From: Gamarada debralockiae
Lineage: Eukaryota > Ascomycota > Leotiomycetes > Helotiales > Hyphodiscaceae
Length of the DNA: 64,000 nt
Reading direction: 5' to 3'
NCBI GenBank assembly: GCA_002803225.1
Contig: NXFV01001363.1
Location: forward strand, 26,518 to 90,517
The position numbers and the translations under genes are program-made. The stretch's first letter is position 1; each line of letters begins with the position of its first letter. Positions 31,600-42,135 of this stretch are shown piece after piece. The notes below the pieces were generated by a model. The model saw only the letters and a list, made by a program, of their open reading frames with translations. It made no database searches and was not told the origin of the DNA.

Positions 31600-34500
31600 T
31601 CATGACACAGCCAGCGACAGATCATTATTTCTTGTCTTGTCCGGGGCTTTCTTCCCTGCCTTCCCCCATGACCAGGATTTATGTGAGAATCTCCAGCTGC
31701 CACCATTGCCCCTCGTCTGATCCGCGGGACTGTCTGTTTTGTAATAGGATTGCGTATTTATCCTCTTTTTCTTCCTGATTGGCTTCGCAGAAATCGTTCT
31801 CGTGGTAGTCTTCGGTCTGTTTGATCTTTTTGAACCTTCTCCAATGTCGCTTTGAATTCTCTGTGGTGGTCGACCTAGGATCAGTCTCAATAGAGAAGTC
31901 ATACTCGACAGTTTCAAAAGGATGGAAGGGGGCTTGATAATGTACTTTACTCTGCGCCAAACGGGCGTGCTGAGCGCCAGCGTTAAAGCGCAGCCAAAGA
32001 TCACGAAAGACAGAGGTACTTTAACTTAATAGAAGTGCACTGGATGAGAGATGAAGGGACTACAAACATGATGTTTCTGCAATCGTCTTTAAGGACACAG
32101 GCTGTCCACCAGAGGTAGCCCATTGACTGGACACTATTAGTTTGAGGTCGGATATCGTACCAAGACTTGGAGATACGTACGAAGTATTCATCCCAAATAC
32201 GCCTGTAAAGAAAGATAGAGGGAGCTTTGCCTGACGTTAGTCCCTCCTTATCGGGAATGGAAGCATATCAAAACTCACGAAAAAGATGGTAAGTACCTAG
32301 AATACTCATTATCCAGAAGAAACAGTCAATATGATTGAAAACGCTTGCGGTAAAAATGAATATTGCACGAGACCGGGACGTTTGCAAATTCACCTGCCAC
32401 CTCGAACTCCGGCCCTCATCAACGTTTGCTTGTCTCTGTAAAAGATCCAACAATTTTATGAACTGATTGCATCAGCAGGATAACCGATTCACTATTGTAA
32501 AAAGAGACCCATATCTTCTCTCGTGCCCTGCGCGCTCTGAGTCATCTGCTGCATTCGGTGCAAGCAGTCCTTCAGTTTTAGCTGAGCTTCGCGCAAAAAG
32601 CCACATCCGTTTATACCATGGTGTCCACAGCCATCAAATAATCAAGCTTGCGATTCGTAGCCTCTTCTTGTTGTTCAAAGCGCTTCTTATGAGTGTGAAC
32701 CTCGTCGTTGACGTCACGAAGTTCAAGGAGTGCTGAAACATTTAGTCGAATTTGTTTTGAAACTCTCTCCCTTCAGTTTTGTGCTGCTTTCTGATTGCAT
32801 CTGCATCATCGTCACTGTCGTCGTTATCGGCTACTGCTTGGAAGCCTTCGGCGTGGAAGTATTCGAAGGACTGTCAATTTCTCAACCTAGAACCTTACAT
32901 CAGTTGAAAGCTCTCGGGGATGCTCAAACATAGTCTTACAAGAATACTGATTGCAGCTTCGAAAATCCGGAAGATCTTGAGATCGCGGTGGGATGCCCGC
33001 TCGAAAAGTAGTATGACGGAATGCAAAACTACTAAAGCAGCCAGGTCGAGGGAGTTTTCACACCGGCGGGATACATCTGCATTGACCTCGTTGTAAATGC
33101 TGTTGCGCAAGTCTGCTCGTTGATAAAGTTTGCCTTCTAGGGAGACAAGTTGACGCTGTGGACAAATTTGGTCTGAAAAATCATGGTCTTTTGATCTCTT
33201 ACCTTAGGAATGAAAGTGACCAAGGTAGCTGTTAGATAAGTGGCAGATTAGTGATAGATCCGATGATTGAAGTCTGATAACAATGTGGTGTTCTTACCTT
33301 GATCCACAATCCACAACCAGACTTGGTCAACCATAAGCACCTTCTCATCCTTCAAATTTTTATAAGCGCCCTTGTTCAAATCAGGCTTAACTTCGTCACC
33401 CTTCTCATGCCTTGCATCTTTATGAACATACTTATTGCTCATTGGCTCTGCTTTGTAAGTGGGAATCTCCTCTCTGTCCGGGGGAAATTCTTGGTCGTCT
33501 TGTACAGCATCTGATCGTCATCTTGAGCCCGTGTGTCTGTTAAGTTGAGGTATCCAAATTGATCGAGAGTTCTTCGAGTATGAAATGGTGGGTCGTAGCC
33601 CAGGTATTTCCAAGCAACTATGAGCTCCAAAGTCCATTGTTCCAATGCTTTCGGGAACTGGCCGTCCACGGCCTTGAATAAGTCACTTTTTAACGAAGTC
33701 TCTCCTCTTTATCATTCGTCTGTAGTGTCACGGTGTAGATAGGGCAGATAGAGAGACATCATGATCTCCTTCGGTGGTGAGGGTGAGTGCAAGGGTTGGC
33801 GGTTCCAACGAAGGACCTGTGGAAAGCTTGTTTGATGAATCTCAAAACAAGATGCGAGGGAATCCCACTCAACTTTGGATTGATTAAAACGCAGCCCGGC
33901 TTTACAAAACAGGCATGGTAATGGGTGTTACTTCCTCGTACATGTCGCTTGCACCAGATTGTGTTATTTAAAAGTGTTTCGTTCAATGTTTCCTTTCTTT
34001 CTCTCGAGATGGCAGAGAATATATCTTGTGGAATTGAACTAGCTGGATCTTTTAGAAGGGCTGGCAACATACAGACACCCAAGTTGGGTTATTAAATGCA
34101 AGATGGGTCCATATAAGTTTCTGGCTGTCTGGCTCAGGCTGCATGGGAGGACTTGCAGTTGAAGCCTCACCTCTGCTTGATTCTGTTCCACTAACATCTG
34201 ACTCTTGCTTGTCGGTCCGTAGATGACGAGATCGATTTCAGATTTGGCCGAGATGGTATGGAGAGAAGTGAAAGTCTTGCGTTCCGATTCGCCGAGGACG
34301 CAATTACTTGCTTTGATGGACTTTTTGGGGCTATTCCCAAAACATTGGGCACCTCCGAGACGGGGTTAGTCTCCAATTGAGGTGCAGGTGTCGGTCGCCG
34401 AGAGCCATCTCATTCCTGTCCCGAGGGGACTGGCCTGGTGGAGGAACTGGCCTGGTGGAGGAACTGGCCTGGTGGAGGAAGCGGCCTACGCCTGTCACCG

Positions 34501-36160
34501 TCGTGTTCTGATACGAAAACCGACGACGGCTGATTGTCCGCCCTGATTCCCAAGATCTGCTAGCGATCTTGGAACAGCTGATGAGGGTAACTGTCATGAG
34601 GACATAGGATAGATCGTGGGGCTAGAAAAGCGTCGCTGATTTCCCTCAGCTGCAGCCACTACCACAGCGGGATCTGTCCTTCGAGCCAGTATGCCCTGTG
34701 TAGGTCGAAAGCTTGGGGAAGCTGGCTGCTTTCCTTTCGACTTCTGATTCTCTTTCGCAGTCTAGTCGCTCGCAAGGTTAGTCGAAGGGCCCGGCTTTGT
34801 GTTCATCTCAAGTCTGAAAGATGTACGTGGCGAGGAGGTCGAGTTGATCATTTGGGCACGGGTCGGGGCACAGCTTTCTCCTGCAGCCTGTTTCGGAGAC
34901 ACTTTGCTGGGCAATTTGCAAGAAAGTGTCTAGCGGAGTGGGGGTGGACTACAGGCGTAAAGGTCTTTTTGGATGTTTGTTGCGACTAATTGATATCTGC
35001 TTTCGTAGAAACCGTGAACCTCAACCTCGACTTTTCTGTCCAGGGAAATGTTGACATGTTTCACAATAGAGAGCTTTTGAGCATGGCCGGCAGCAGTATG
35101 CGGTTTCCTGATGGATGACCACTTTGTGTACTCTTTTCCGGCCAAAAGTTGCACAATCCGCATGATAGCTTGCAGAGGGTGGTCAACTTCGTGATGCAAT
35201 TCCAGGATTGCCGACTTGATGGAAGTGGTGGGTTCTTGGAATGAGACTGGATCATTCTCATGCACCTTGCCGTCCGTTAAATCCGTGTCGATTGTCTCGT
35301 AGAATGTCCATGTTGACAAGACTTTCAGCCTCAATTTTCAGTCGTTTCTAGAGTGACACAGGCATTGACCACTGAAGTCCCATAGCACACTTGATAATAT
35401 CTGAATAGGTCGGAGACGAGAGATAACTTGACCCTTGATGTGGAGTCTCTTCAAAAAGATTAGCCAGCGCTGTGAAGAGTTCTCAAGAGTGGGAATGCCA
35501 TACCGAAAAAGGCTACACCGTAGCAATTATCGCCGACGACATCATACAAAGGATGTTCTCGAGCATTATCAGAGCATCCTTGACAACAAGCCCACCAGTG
35601 CTATGGCAATGAAGAATAAGGGCCTTTCAGAACGTTCCTTTAGAGATGTTAGCAGTAATAATGCGAAGGCACATCTAGGAACCCCACCTTACCTTCCGAT
35701 CGTCAAGAACTTTCTCGAGCAACTTGGTAAAAAGACTGTCAATTGTAGAACTTTCCTCTGGCTTCCCGTGGGAATACACGAGAACCTGTGCTGTTTTAAT
35801 TTTAATTGGAAGGTCGTGAATGATCCATGGCGACCCGAATGAGTTGGAAGGAACAGAATGTACTGTTGACTTCATCCCAACACGCGATATGGCTTCTTTG
35901 ATGACTGTTGGGGAAAAGGGTCCATCGATAGATTTGACACTCTGCACATGAGTTAAGTGAGAGTCTTTTGGTGGGAGGTACCATGTGGTCACTGAATGGC
36001 CTCCAACGGCAGGCACACTAACTATACTATGAATTTGTGAGCCCAAATGGGCCCATACAGTAACTGAATTCCTCTGGCGATTCTTACTCAACAGTGAAGT
36101 CATCACCGGTCCTATTGAGACCTGACGGTGGGTACCGATAACAGAACCCCGCGTAAACAT
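31600..36160 (-). pseudogene. DUF676-like hydrolase fused to CorA-like domain, disrupted
   Basis: The minus strand holds a large gene in pieces. First is an alpha/beta-hydrolase part: SIVSVPAVGGHSVTTW (about 36030), WIIHDLP...AQVLVYSHGKPEE (about 35830-35780), HSTGGLVVKDALIML with the nucleophile-type Ser (about 35615-35575), EHPLYDVVGDNCYGVAFFG, STWTFYETIDTDL and TTSIKSAILELHHEVDHPL. After a low-complexity linker comes a CorA-like part: FGYLNLTDTRAQDDDQMLY, KVLMVDQVWLWIVDQ, NSLDLAALVVLHSVILLFERASH, RDVNDEVHTHKKRFEQQEEATNRKLDYLM, SRAIFIFTA, PLSFFTGVFGMNTS with GMN (about 32180), and PLSFVIFGCALTLAL. Canonical introns persist in the CorA part. Frame changes break the hydrolase (for example one base missing before HSTGG and another before EHPLYD), and stops occur at about 34930 and 34770. 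Confidence 0.55.
34429..34479. repeat. 17-bp tandem repeat, three exact copies
   Basis: ACTGGCCTGGTGGAGGA occurs three times in a row at 34429, 34446 and 34463. Because 17 is not a multiple of three, expansion shifts the reading frame. This fits the view that the surrounding linker of the hydrolase/CorA gene is no longer under coding constraint. Confidence 0.9.
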
Positions 36161-37118
36161 GAGAGTTTACGCCACGGTCACTAGAGGAAGAGCAGATGAT
36201 CCCGTTGAGGTGATGTGAACTGCCACTGGTTTCTTGGGGAATTGAAACCTGAGAATTGCGGGGGCCGGACGGACTCTGGACCAGTAGTACTTGGGAGGAC
36301 GTTTAATGGAATGCCTTGAACAGGATCTGAGGTCTGCTGTGCCATTGCAATTAATGAGGAAAATCTTCGTAAAATCGAAGCCAATTGTGTCAATCAGAAC
36401 AAGATGGAGGATATTAGATTAATTGGTCGACAGTATCGTGCATCTTTTCAGTGAGAAGGTCGCAGTTTTGTGTGTTTGGGACAGCTGAAGAATCGAGCAA
36501 CACACAAACCCACAAGCAAGGCTGCGGCTCGACCTCGAAGAATTCCATGTCAGAAATCGACCCATACTCGGAGCTCCCACTTCCCAGGTAGGACAAAGCT
36601 CGCCAACCTATGAAGATGTTAAATGATTATCGAGTCTTGACCTCCTTTTCGGCTCAGAAGGCTGCAGAAGTGATATCCCGCTGATATTTCATTCATTGGC
36701 CTCGCAGCCCCCGCAGGATCGGGACGCATGATAATCAATTTTGCGCATGCATGATGCATCCGAGGTGGCTTGATGGGTGTTTGTTGGAGATAGGGGCGAA
36801 GAAGCAATATTAAGGCTGGGGTGCGCTCTCCGGATGTAGGAGAAGGTTATATGCGACTTCAGCCCCAAGGATATACGCTAACCCTAAACGTGCCAAACGT
36901 GGGTACAACACAAATGGAGTCAAGATGGCAGCAGCGACTGAGATTGCTGAGCCCCAAGACGAAGCTAATAGACGATTAAGATGCTTTCTGGATAGAGAAT
37001 GCAATCTATAGACAAGTGACTCCAACAGTCAGCCTTAGCGTGCGTCCTCCTGGCCTTCGGTAATGAATAACCTTCTGTCTAGCCCCAGATTCCTGCCTCG
37101 TAAAATGGACAAAGACGA
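36161..37118. other. Region without a confident gene
   Basis: About 960 bp. A minus-strand open frame at 36181-36393 (Pro/Ser-rich, with ATGs) may be the lost N-terminal exon of the hydrolase/CorA gene. Another at 36810-37025 has a hydrophobic stretch (SAISVAAAILTPFVLYP) but starts at a non-ATG codon and has no family match. Neither is called. Confidence 0.3.
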
Positions 37119-38093
37119 TCAGAATGTGGCTATGAAATACGCAGGTCGACATGCCAACTCCTTCCGATACTTCTCCAACGCACTGCTCCCGGTGTCGAAG
37201 TCAGTATCGGTAGATCGAATCATCTTGTGATCAACTTCATCAACCCAATCCGCAGCAAACTGCAACTCATCCCTCCAAGACTCGACAAGATCCTTCACCG
37301 ACCTCGGAAGCTTTACGAGACCTTTCCCTTGATACCACGCTGGTTCCAGAACAAACGCCAACATAACTCGAGGCTCGTCCGTTTTATTCGGCATCCCAGC
37401 ATGCCAAAGTCGCAAATCTCGAATAATCAGACTGCCTTTCTTCGTCGTTGTTTGGATTGGCGGAGAATGATTCCTCCGAGCTTCGACATGCTCTTTCTTG
37501 ATTTGCAATAGACCTTCTCCAGTCGCATCGACGACATGATCATCTGGAAAGCTGCAATGATGGCTTCCAAGCCAGAATTCAGTCGCACCGTTTTCGGGAC
37601 CCGTGTCTACTAAGTTGATGTTCACCACCATGGCAAAAGGGAAGCTTGGATGCTGGAACTCGCAGTCCGAGTGGACTGGCTGGCGGCCAGTAGCCTTGAG
37701 GGCAGTGTTTCCGTTTGCGTAGTGAACGACTGGATGAGGTCCAAGAATGGCTGCAAGAATTGCCGCTGCGAATGGATTACACCAGATGTCTTTGAACATG
37801 AAATCTTTTCGTGGTGGCGGTGCTTGATCTATATTTCGAGTTTCTTTGCCAAAGTTGAAGTGATGGTCCGGATTCTCGGCGATTTCAAGGGCTTCCTTTG
37901 AAAGAAGGTCATTCAAGGTGTCCAAGTGGGCAGTATCTATGGCATTCTCCAAGACGACAATTCCATCGCGATGGAGGAAGGCAACGCCCTCGGCAATAAT
38001 CTCGTTTGTTGCTTTCCCACTTTGACGAACGTTTTCTGGGATGATCACTTTGTGAATCTCTTGATCGTACAGCTGATTCCCAACAGATCTCAT
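37119..38093 (-). CDS. PhyH-family Fe(II)/2-oxoglutarate dioxygenase, 324 aa
   Basis: Phytanoyl-CoA dioxygenase-type enzymes hydroxylate small molecules using Fe(II), O2 and 2-oxoglutarate. The double-stranded beta-helix metal triad is visible: HSD in RQPVHSDCEF (His about 131, Asp about 133) and the distal His in LRLWHAGMPN (about 221), followed by the 2-oxoglutarate-binding Arg in DEPRVMLAF (about 232). GATEFWLGSHH is a typical family block. I start at the ATG at 38093, which sits in a good AAA-ATG context. The frame stays open to 38195, but the upstream part looks like 5-prime UTR with intron-like signals. The gene is head-to-head with an MFS transporter pseudogene 710 bp away, as expected for a small catabolic or secondary-metabolite pair. 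The substrate is unknown. Confidence 0.85.
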   Translation of the reverse strand: MRSVGNQLYDQEIHKVIIPENVRQSGKATNEIIAEGVAFLHRDGIVVLENAIDTAHLDTLNDLLSKEALEIAENPDHHFNFGKETRNIDQAPPPRKDFMFKDIWCNPFAAAILAAILGPHPVVHYANGNTALKATGRQPVHSDCEFQHPSFPFAMVVNINLVDTGPENGATEFWLGSHHCSFPDDHVVDATGEGLLQIKKEHVEARRNHSPPIQTTTKKGSLIIRDLRLWHAGMPNKTDEPRVMLAFVLEPAWYQGKGLVKLPRSVKDLVESWRDELQFAADWVDEVDHKMIRSTDTDFDTGSSALEKYRKELACRPAYFIATF

Positions 38094-38804
38094 TTTGAAG
38101 TATCTGACAACGATGTGAGCAAATGTTCGACAATCAATCTTCACAGCCCCTCTCAGGAGCGATCTCACCTGTCCTGTTTGTGGAAGTGCGTTCAACCCAG
38201 GAGATTGAAGTTGCAGGTCTCCCCGTCTGACTTCAAGAACCCTTTCGAGGCTAGCATCGAGGATTCAAACTATGTATGTGAAGCTAAGAAACTTTAGCCT
38301 ATGGACCTTACTGGAAAGGCAATGGCCTTTGTTCCAGGCTCCACATTTGATAGCTGAGAGCGCATGAACCCCGAAAAATGTTACCCCACTTTTGATATTC
38401 GGGGTTCTCTTGTTGCACGCGGGCATCTCGGAGAAACCGGCCAACTTCTCCTGCAAACGCCGGTGACGCCAATTAACCCAGTAGTGATCTAACGATACGG
38501 ATATCTCCTCAGCTCTTCGAGCTGACCCATGGCACTGGAGAGCTTTATGCGAACCGTGCCCCTGTCTGGGGATATCGCGGTGCGTGGAAGCTTGGTAAAC
38601 CTGGTAACGTAGCAGCAAACTCATCAATTGACTCGTGAGCATTTGATAACAGTCGAAGGTCCAAGTGGCCTGAACGAATGCCAAGGGTATCTTGAGCAAG
38701 GATACCGCTATCACAAGGAAAGCTTGTCCTACTCTCAATTATCCATGTAACATGCATTCCTCCTAGTCTTGAGATGAATCTCCATCTCAGCTCAACGATT
38801 GACC
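38094..38804. promoter_or_regulatory. Shared divergent promoter region of dioxygenase and MFS transporter
   Basis: Head-to-head spacing of 711 bp. A minus-strand open frame of 157 codons overlaps it (38265-38738) but starts at a non-ATG codon and has no domain. No specific binding site could be assigned. The assignment rests on gene orientation only. Confidence 0.4.
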
Positions 38805-40454
38805 ATGGGTGCAGAAACCGACGTCGAGAATCGCGCGGAGGATGTCACAGGCAAGGAAATCGGGGAGGAATCCCGCCACGCAACAGAATTGGAGCATAGC
38901 ATGACCTTCATTGAAGCTCTCAAGCTGTATCCTACTTCTGCTGCATGGTCGGTGTTCTTCTCGCTGGGTATAATCATGACAGCTTTCGACCTTCAGCTGC
39001 TCGGAAATCTTTACGCTACACCTGCTTTCCAGGAGGATTTTGGATACTTGTATGAAGGGTCAGACATCATCAGCACAGCATGGCAAACTGGATTGGGCAT
39101 GGGAAATCCTATTGGGTAAGTCGTTGGAGCTTTGGCGGTGGGTTATCCGATGGAGTGGTATGGACGCAAATTGGTAAGATATCAATCGCTGATTTGGTGA
39201 CAATGGCTGAATTTCTTAGGCATTTGGAGCTTGCGTGGTTGGAACTGCGGGATGTATCTTCATCCAGTTCTTTGCGCGCTCCCTCCCAGTGCTGCTTGCT
39301 GGTGAACTTCTTGGTGGTCTCATCCTGGGTACCTATGCAACCATCGCACCAACATACGCCTCTGAAGTCTGTCCCATCGCGCTCCGTGGTGTCCTGACTG
39401 CGTATATCAATTTGTGCTTCGTCATGGGACAATTGATCGCGAACGGTGTCATTGCTGGAACTTCTCAGCTTTCCACCCATTGGGCGTATTCCGCACCGTT
39501 TGCAGTCCAATGGCTTTGGCCCCTGATCATTCTTGCTGGCCTGCCTTTTGCTCCAGAATCACCTTGGTGGCTCGTACGAAAGGGTATGATTGAAGAAGCC
39601 GAGAACGCCTTGAAGCGCCTTGCCTCCTCCAATGTGGATGTCAAGCCAACCCTGGCGATGATTATCGAGACCGATCGCCTGGAGGTTGAGATGGAAACGG
39701 GAACAACGTACTGGGATTGCTTCAAGAAGGTCAATCTTCGCCGGACCGAGATCTCAATTGGGGTGTATACCATCCAAGTATTCAGTGGCATCTATCTCGT
39801 CGGATATGCCACCTATTTCTTCCAATGTGAGTCGTCTGTTCCTTGTATCATGGCTGACAACAATTTCTGACGCACCACAGTGGCCGGTCTCCCCGGCAGC
39901 AAGGCTTTCGATATGGGCGTTGGTTATCTTGCCGTTGGTTTCGTCGGAACTTGTCTCTCATGGATTCTGCTTACACAGTACGGTCGTCGCCGATCTACAA
40001 CATCGGTCTCGCCACTCTTGTGGTCTTGATGTTCGTTATCGGAATCTTCGACTGTGTTCCTAATTATGAGAATCGTCCGGGTGTCATCTGGGCACAATCT
40101 ACCTTCATGGTAATCTGGAACGGCATCTATGATCTCACAATTGGGCCCGTCTGCTTCGTTATCCTCTGCGAATGTTCGGCCAGTAAAGTCCGAGCCAGGA
40201 CAATCGCTGTCGCGACCGCAGTGCAGGCCCTATTCGGTATCGTGATGACCGTTGCGATTCCTTACATGATCAACCCAGACCAGACAAACATGAGAGGCAA
40301 ATTGGGATTTTTCTTCGGAGGTCTCTCGTTAATCTGCCTTGCGTGGAGTTACTTCCGCGTTCCTGAAACGATGGGCAGGACATATGAGGAGTTGGATTTG
40401 ATGTTTGAGAAGGGTGATAAGACGAGGGATTTCAAGAACTATAAGATTTTATAG
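38805..40454 (+). pseudogene. MFS sugar transporter (maltose/hexose type) with nonsense codon and frameshift
   Basis: The gene encodes a 12-span sugar-porter MFS protein. Exons are 38805-39173, 39220-39826 and 39881-40454, with two normal GT-AG introns. Family marks are GYPMEWYGRKL (the G-x-x-x-E-x-Y-GRK loop), SEVCPIALRGVLTAYINLCF (PESPR-side helix), PESPWWLVRKG, QYGRR and RVPETMGRTYEELD. Two lesions break it. The codon between NPIG and VVGALAVGYP is TAA (39117-39119), where a sense codon such as CAA is expected. One base is missing near 39990, so QYGRRR leaves frame and the conserved IYNIGLATLVV continues in the next frame. The TAA sits at a GGGTAAGT that mimics a splice donor, but using it would delete the conserved GRK loop. 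The damage is light, so inactivation is recent. Confidence 0.8.
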
Positions 40455-40939
40455 CTCTATTTTGCTTTGGAGCGGTTCAGTGGAGGGTCTTTGCTTGATA
40501 TTGGAGAGGGTACTGTTGGATATATGTTCGTACGTGCTATTTTGACGACTTATGAGAGCACACATCTAGCACTATTAATGAATTGTTTAGAGACAAATTC
40601 TTCGAAGGCAATTTTCTCCCTGACTGTGAAGCATTTCGGCTTTCACTTGATTTTGATGAGGTTTGAGTTGAGAAGAGGGTGGCCTTGAGCGTCAAAACTG
40701 ATCAAAGCATTCCACCAACAACTTGACCCAAAAAGCGGGAACGAAAATGCTCCTCAGTTACAATGAAGTTCCGAAAGAACGGAATGGAAGCAAAGAATTC
40801 AAAAAACTACTTATGTTGATGTCACGTGTGGCTTCCCTCTAGCGTGTTTGCCCTGCAATCTTATCTCCAAAAAAATCCCCAAACCTCCAAGTTCCTCCAC
40901 CTTAAACCACTCCCCACCGTCCTCGATTCAACTTCCAAA

Positions 40940-41832
40940 ATGCCACTCGATACATCCTCCTACTCGCTCGCTCTCCTCCGTCTCGATGGGCGCAGATGGA
41001 ACGAGCTCCGCCGTCTAACAGCCCAAATCAGCACCCAAGCATCGGCCGACGGCAGCAGCTACCTCGAAATGGGGAATACGAAAGTAATCTGCACGGTCTC
41101 CGGACCTTCAGAACAGAAGGTTACTGGGGGAGGAGGGGGAAGGAGTGATAGGGCGGGAATTCAGGTTGAGATTAGTGTTGCGGGGTTTAGTGGGGTTGAG
41201 AGAAAGAGACGGGGACGGACTGATAAGTGAGTTTTCGATTACTTTGTTTTCGATTTAGGGGGAGGGGTTCTGGGATTTATATCGGGACATTGGAAGATTG
41301 GGGGCCAATTGCACGATGCAGGGGAATTAATTGCCTGACTTGACTGGGTAATAGGAGAATCAACGAAATGGCAACAACAATATCCTCAGCCTTCCAAACA
41401 AACCTATTCACACACCTCTTCCCGCACTCCACCATAACCCTCTCTCTCCACCTCCTCTCCTCCGACGGGTCCGTCCTCGCAGCCCTCCTCAACGCCTCCA
41501 CCCTCGCGCTTATCGACGCCGGCATCCCAATGCGAGATTACATATGCGCTTGTACCGCAGGCTCCACATCATCCTATTCCTCCAACGATGAGAGCGCGGA
41601 TCCGTTACTGGATTTGAATGCGCAGGAGGAATTGGAGTTGCCGTTTTTGACGGTCGCGACGCTGGGGGGTAGTGATAGTGTTTGTGTGTTGGTTATGGAG
41701 ACAAAGGTTCAGGTGGGACGGTTGGAGGGTATGTTGGCGGTGGGTGTGGATGGTTGTAAACAGGTTAGAGAGGTGCTGGATGGGGTTATTAGAGAGAGGG
41801 GGAGTCGGATATTGGAGGGGACGAAACTTTGA
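40940..41832 (+). CDS. RRP41: Exosome complex subunit Rrp41/Ski6 (RNase PH-like)
   Basis: Rrp41 is one of six RNase PH-fold ring subunits of the RNA exosome, which degrades and trims RNA in nucleus and cytoplasm. Exon 1 is 40940-41226, the intron 41227-41354 (GTGAGT...AATAG), exon 2 41355-41832, giving 254 aa, close to the 246 aa of yeast Ski6. Exon 1 has the family start RLDGRRWNELRRL, then QASADGSSYLEMGNTKVICTVSGP, with the basic RNA-facing residues. Exon 2 begins KRINEMATTISSAFQ and carries LLSSDGSVLAALLNASTLALIDAGIPM, the strongest signature. As in other eukaryotes, the ring subunit is expected to lack phosphorolytic activity. The start ATG (AAAATGCC) is preceded by a pyrimidine-rich leader. 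It converges with the PDI gene. Confidence 0.93.
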
Positions 41833-42135
41833 GCTGGAGGCTTAGAAAGATGTGAATATCTCTTTGGGCCAACTGGAAGTGCTAAAAGTGATATGGGGAT
41901 CGCGTGGATGACGAGCATGGCATGGCACGTGTGCATGATACCCTGGTGTTCTGGCGTCAAAAACTGAAAGCAGCTAAATGTTGGATTAGAAAGGCATACG
42001 GCACAGGCTGACACGAAAATACATGAGGACTATGCAAATCGATTAGATGAACCGCTAAAGTACACCACCGCAAGAATTGTCTGGTTTTAGAGAATCATAG
42101 ATGCACGTAGAATCATGTAGGAGCTCCAAATCCGC

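Noticed and set aside
36810..37025. Hydrophobic 71-codon minus-strand frame
   Set aside because: No ATG, no partner exon and no recognised family.
38265..38738. 157-codon minus-strand open frame with a hydrophobic start
   Set aside because: It begins at a non-ATG codon, lies in the divergent promoter between two genes, and shows no family motif.
39117..39219. One long intron using the GTAAGT at 39117 instead of a stop
   Set aside because: It would remove the in-frame, strongly conserved GYPMEWYGRK loop of the transporter, and a proper 46-bp intron exists at 39174-39219.
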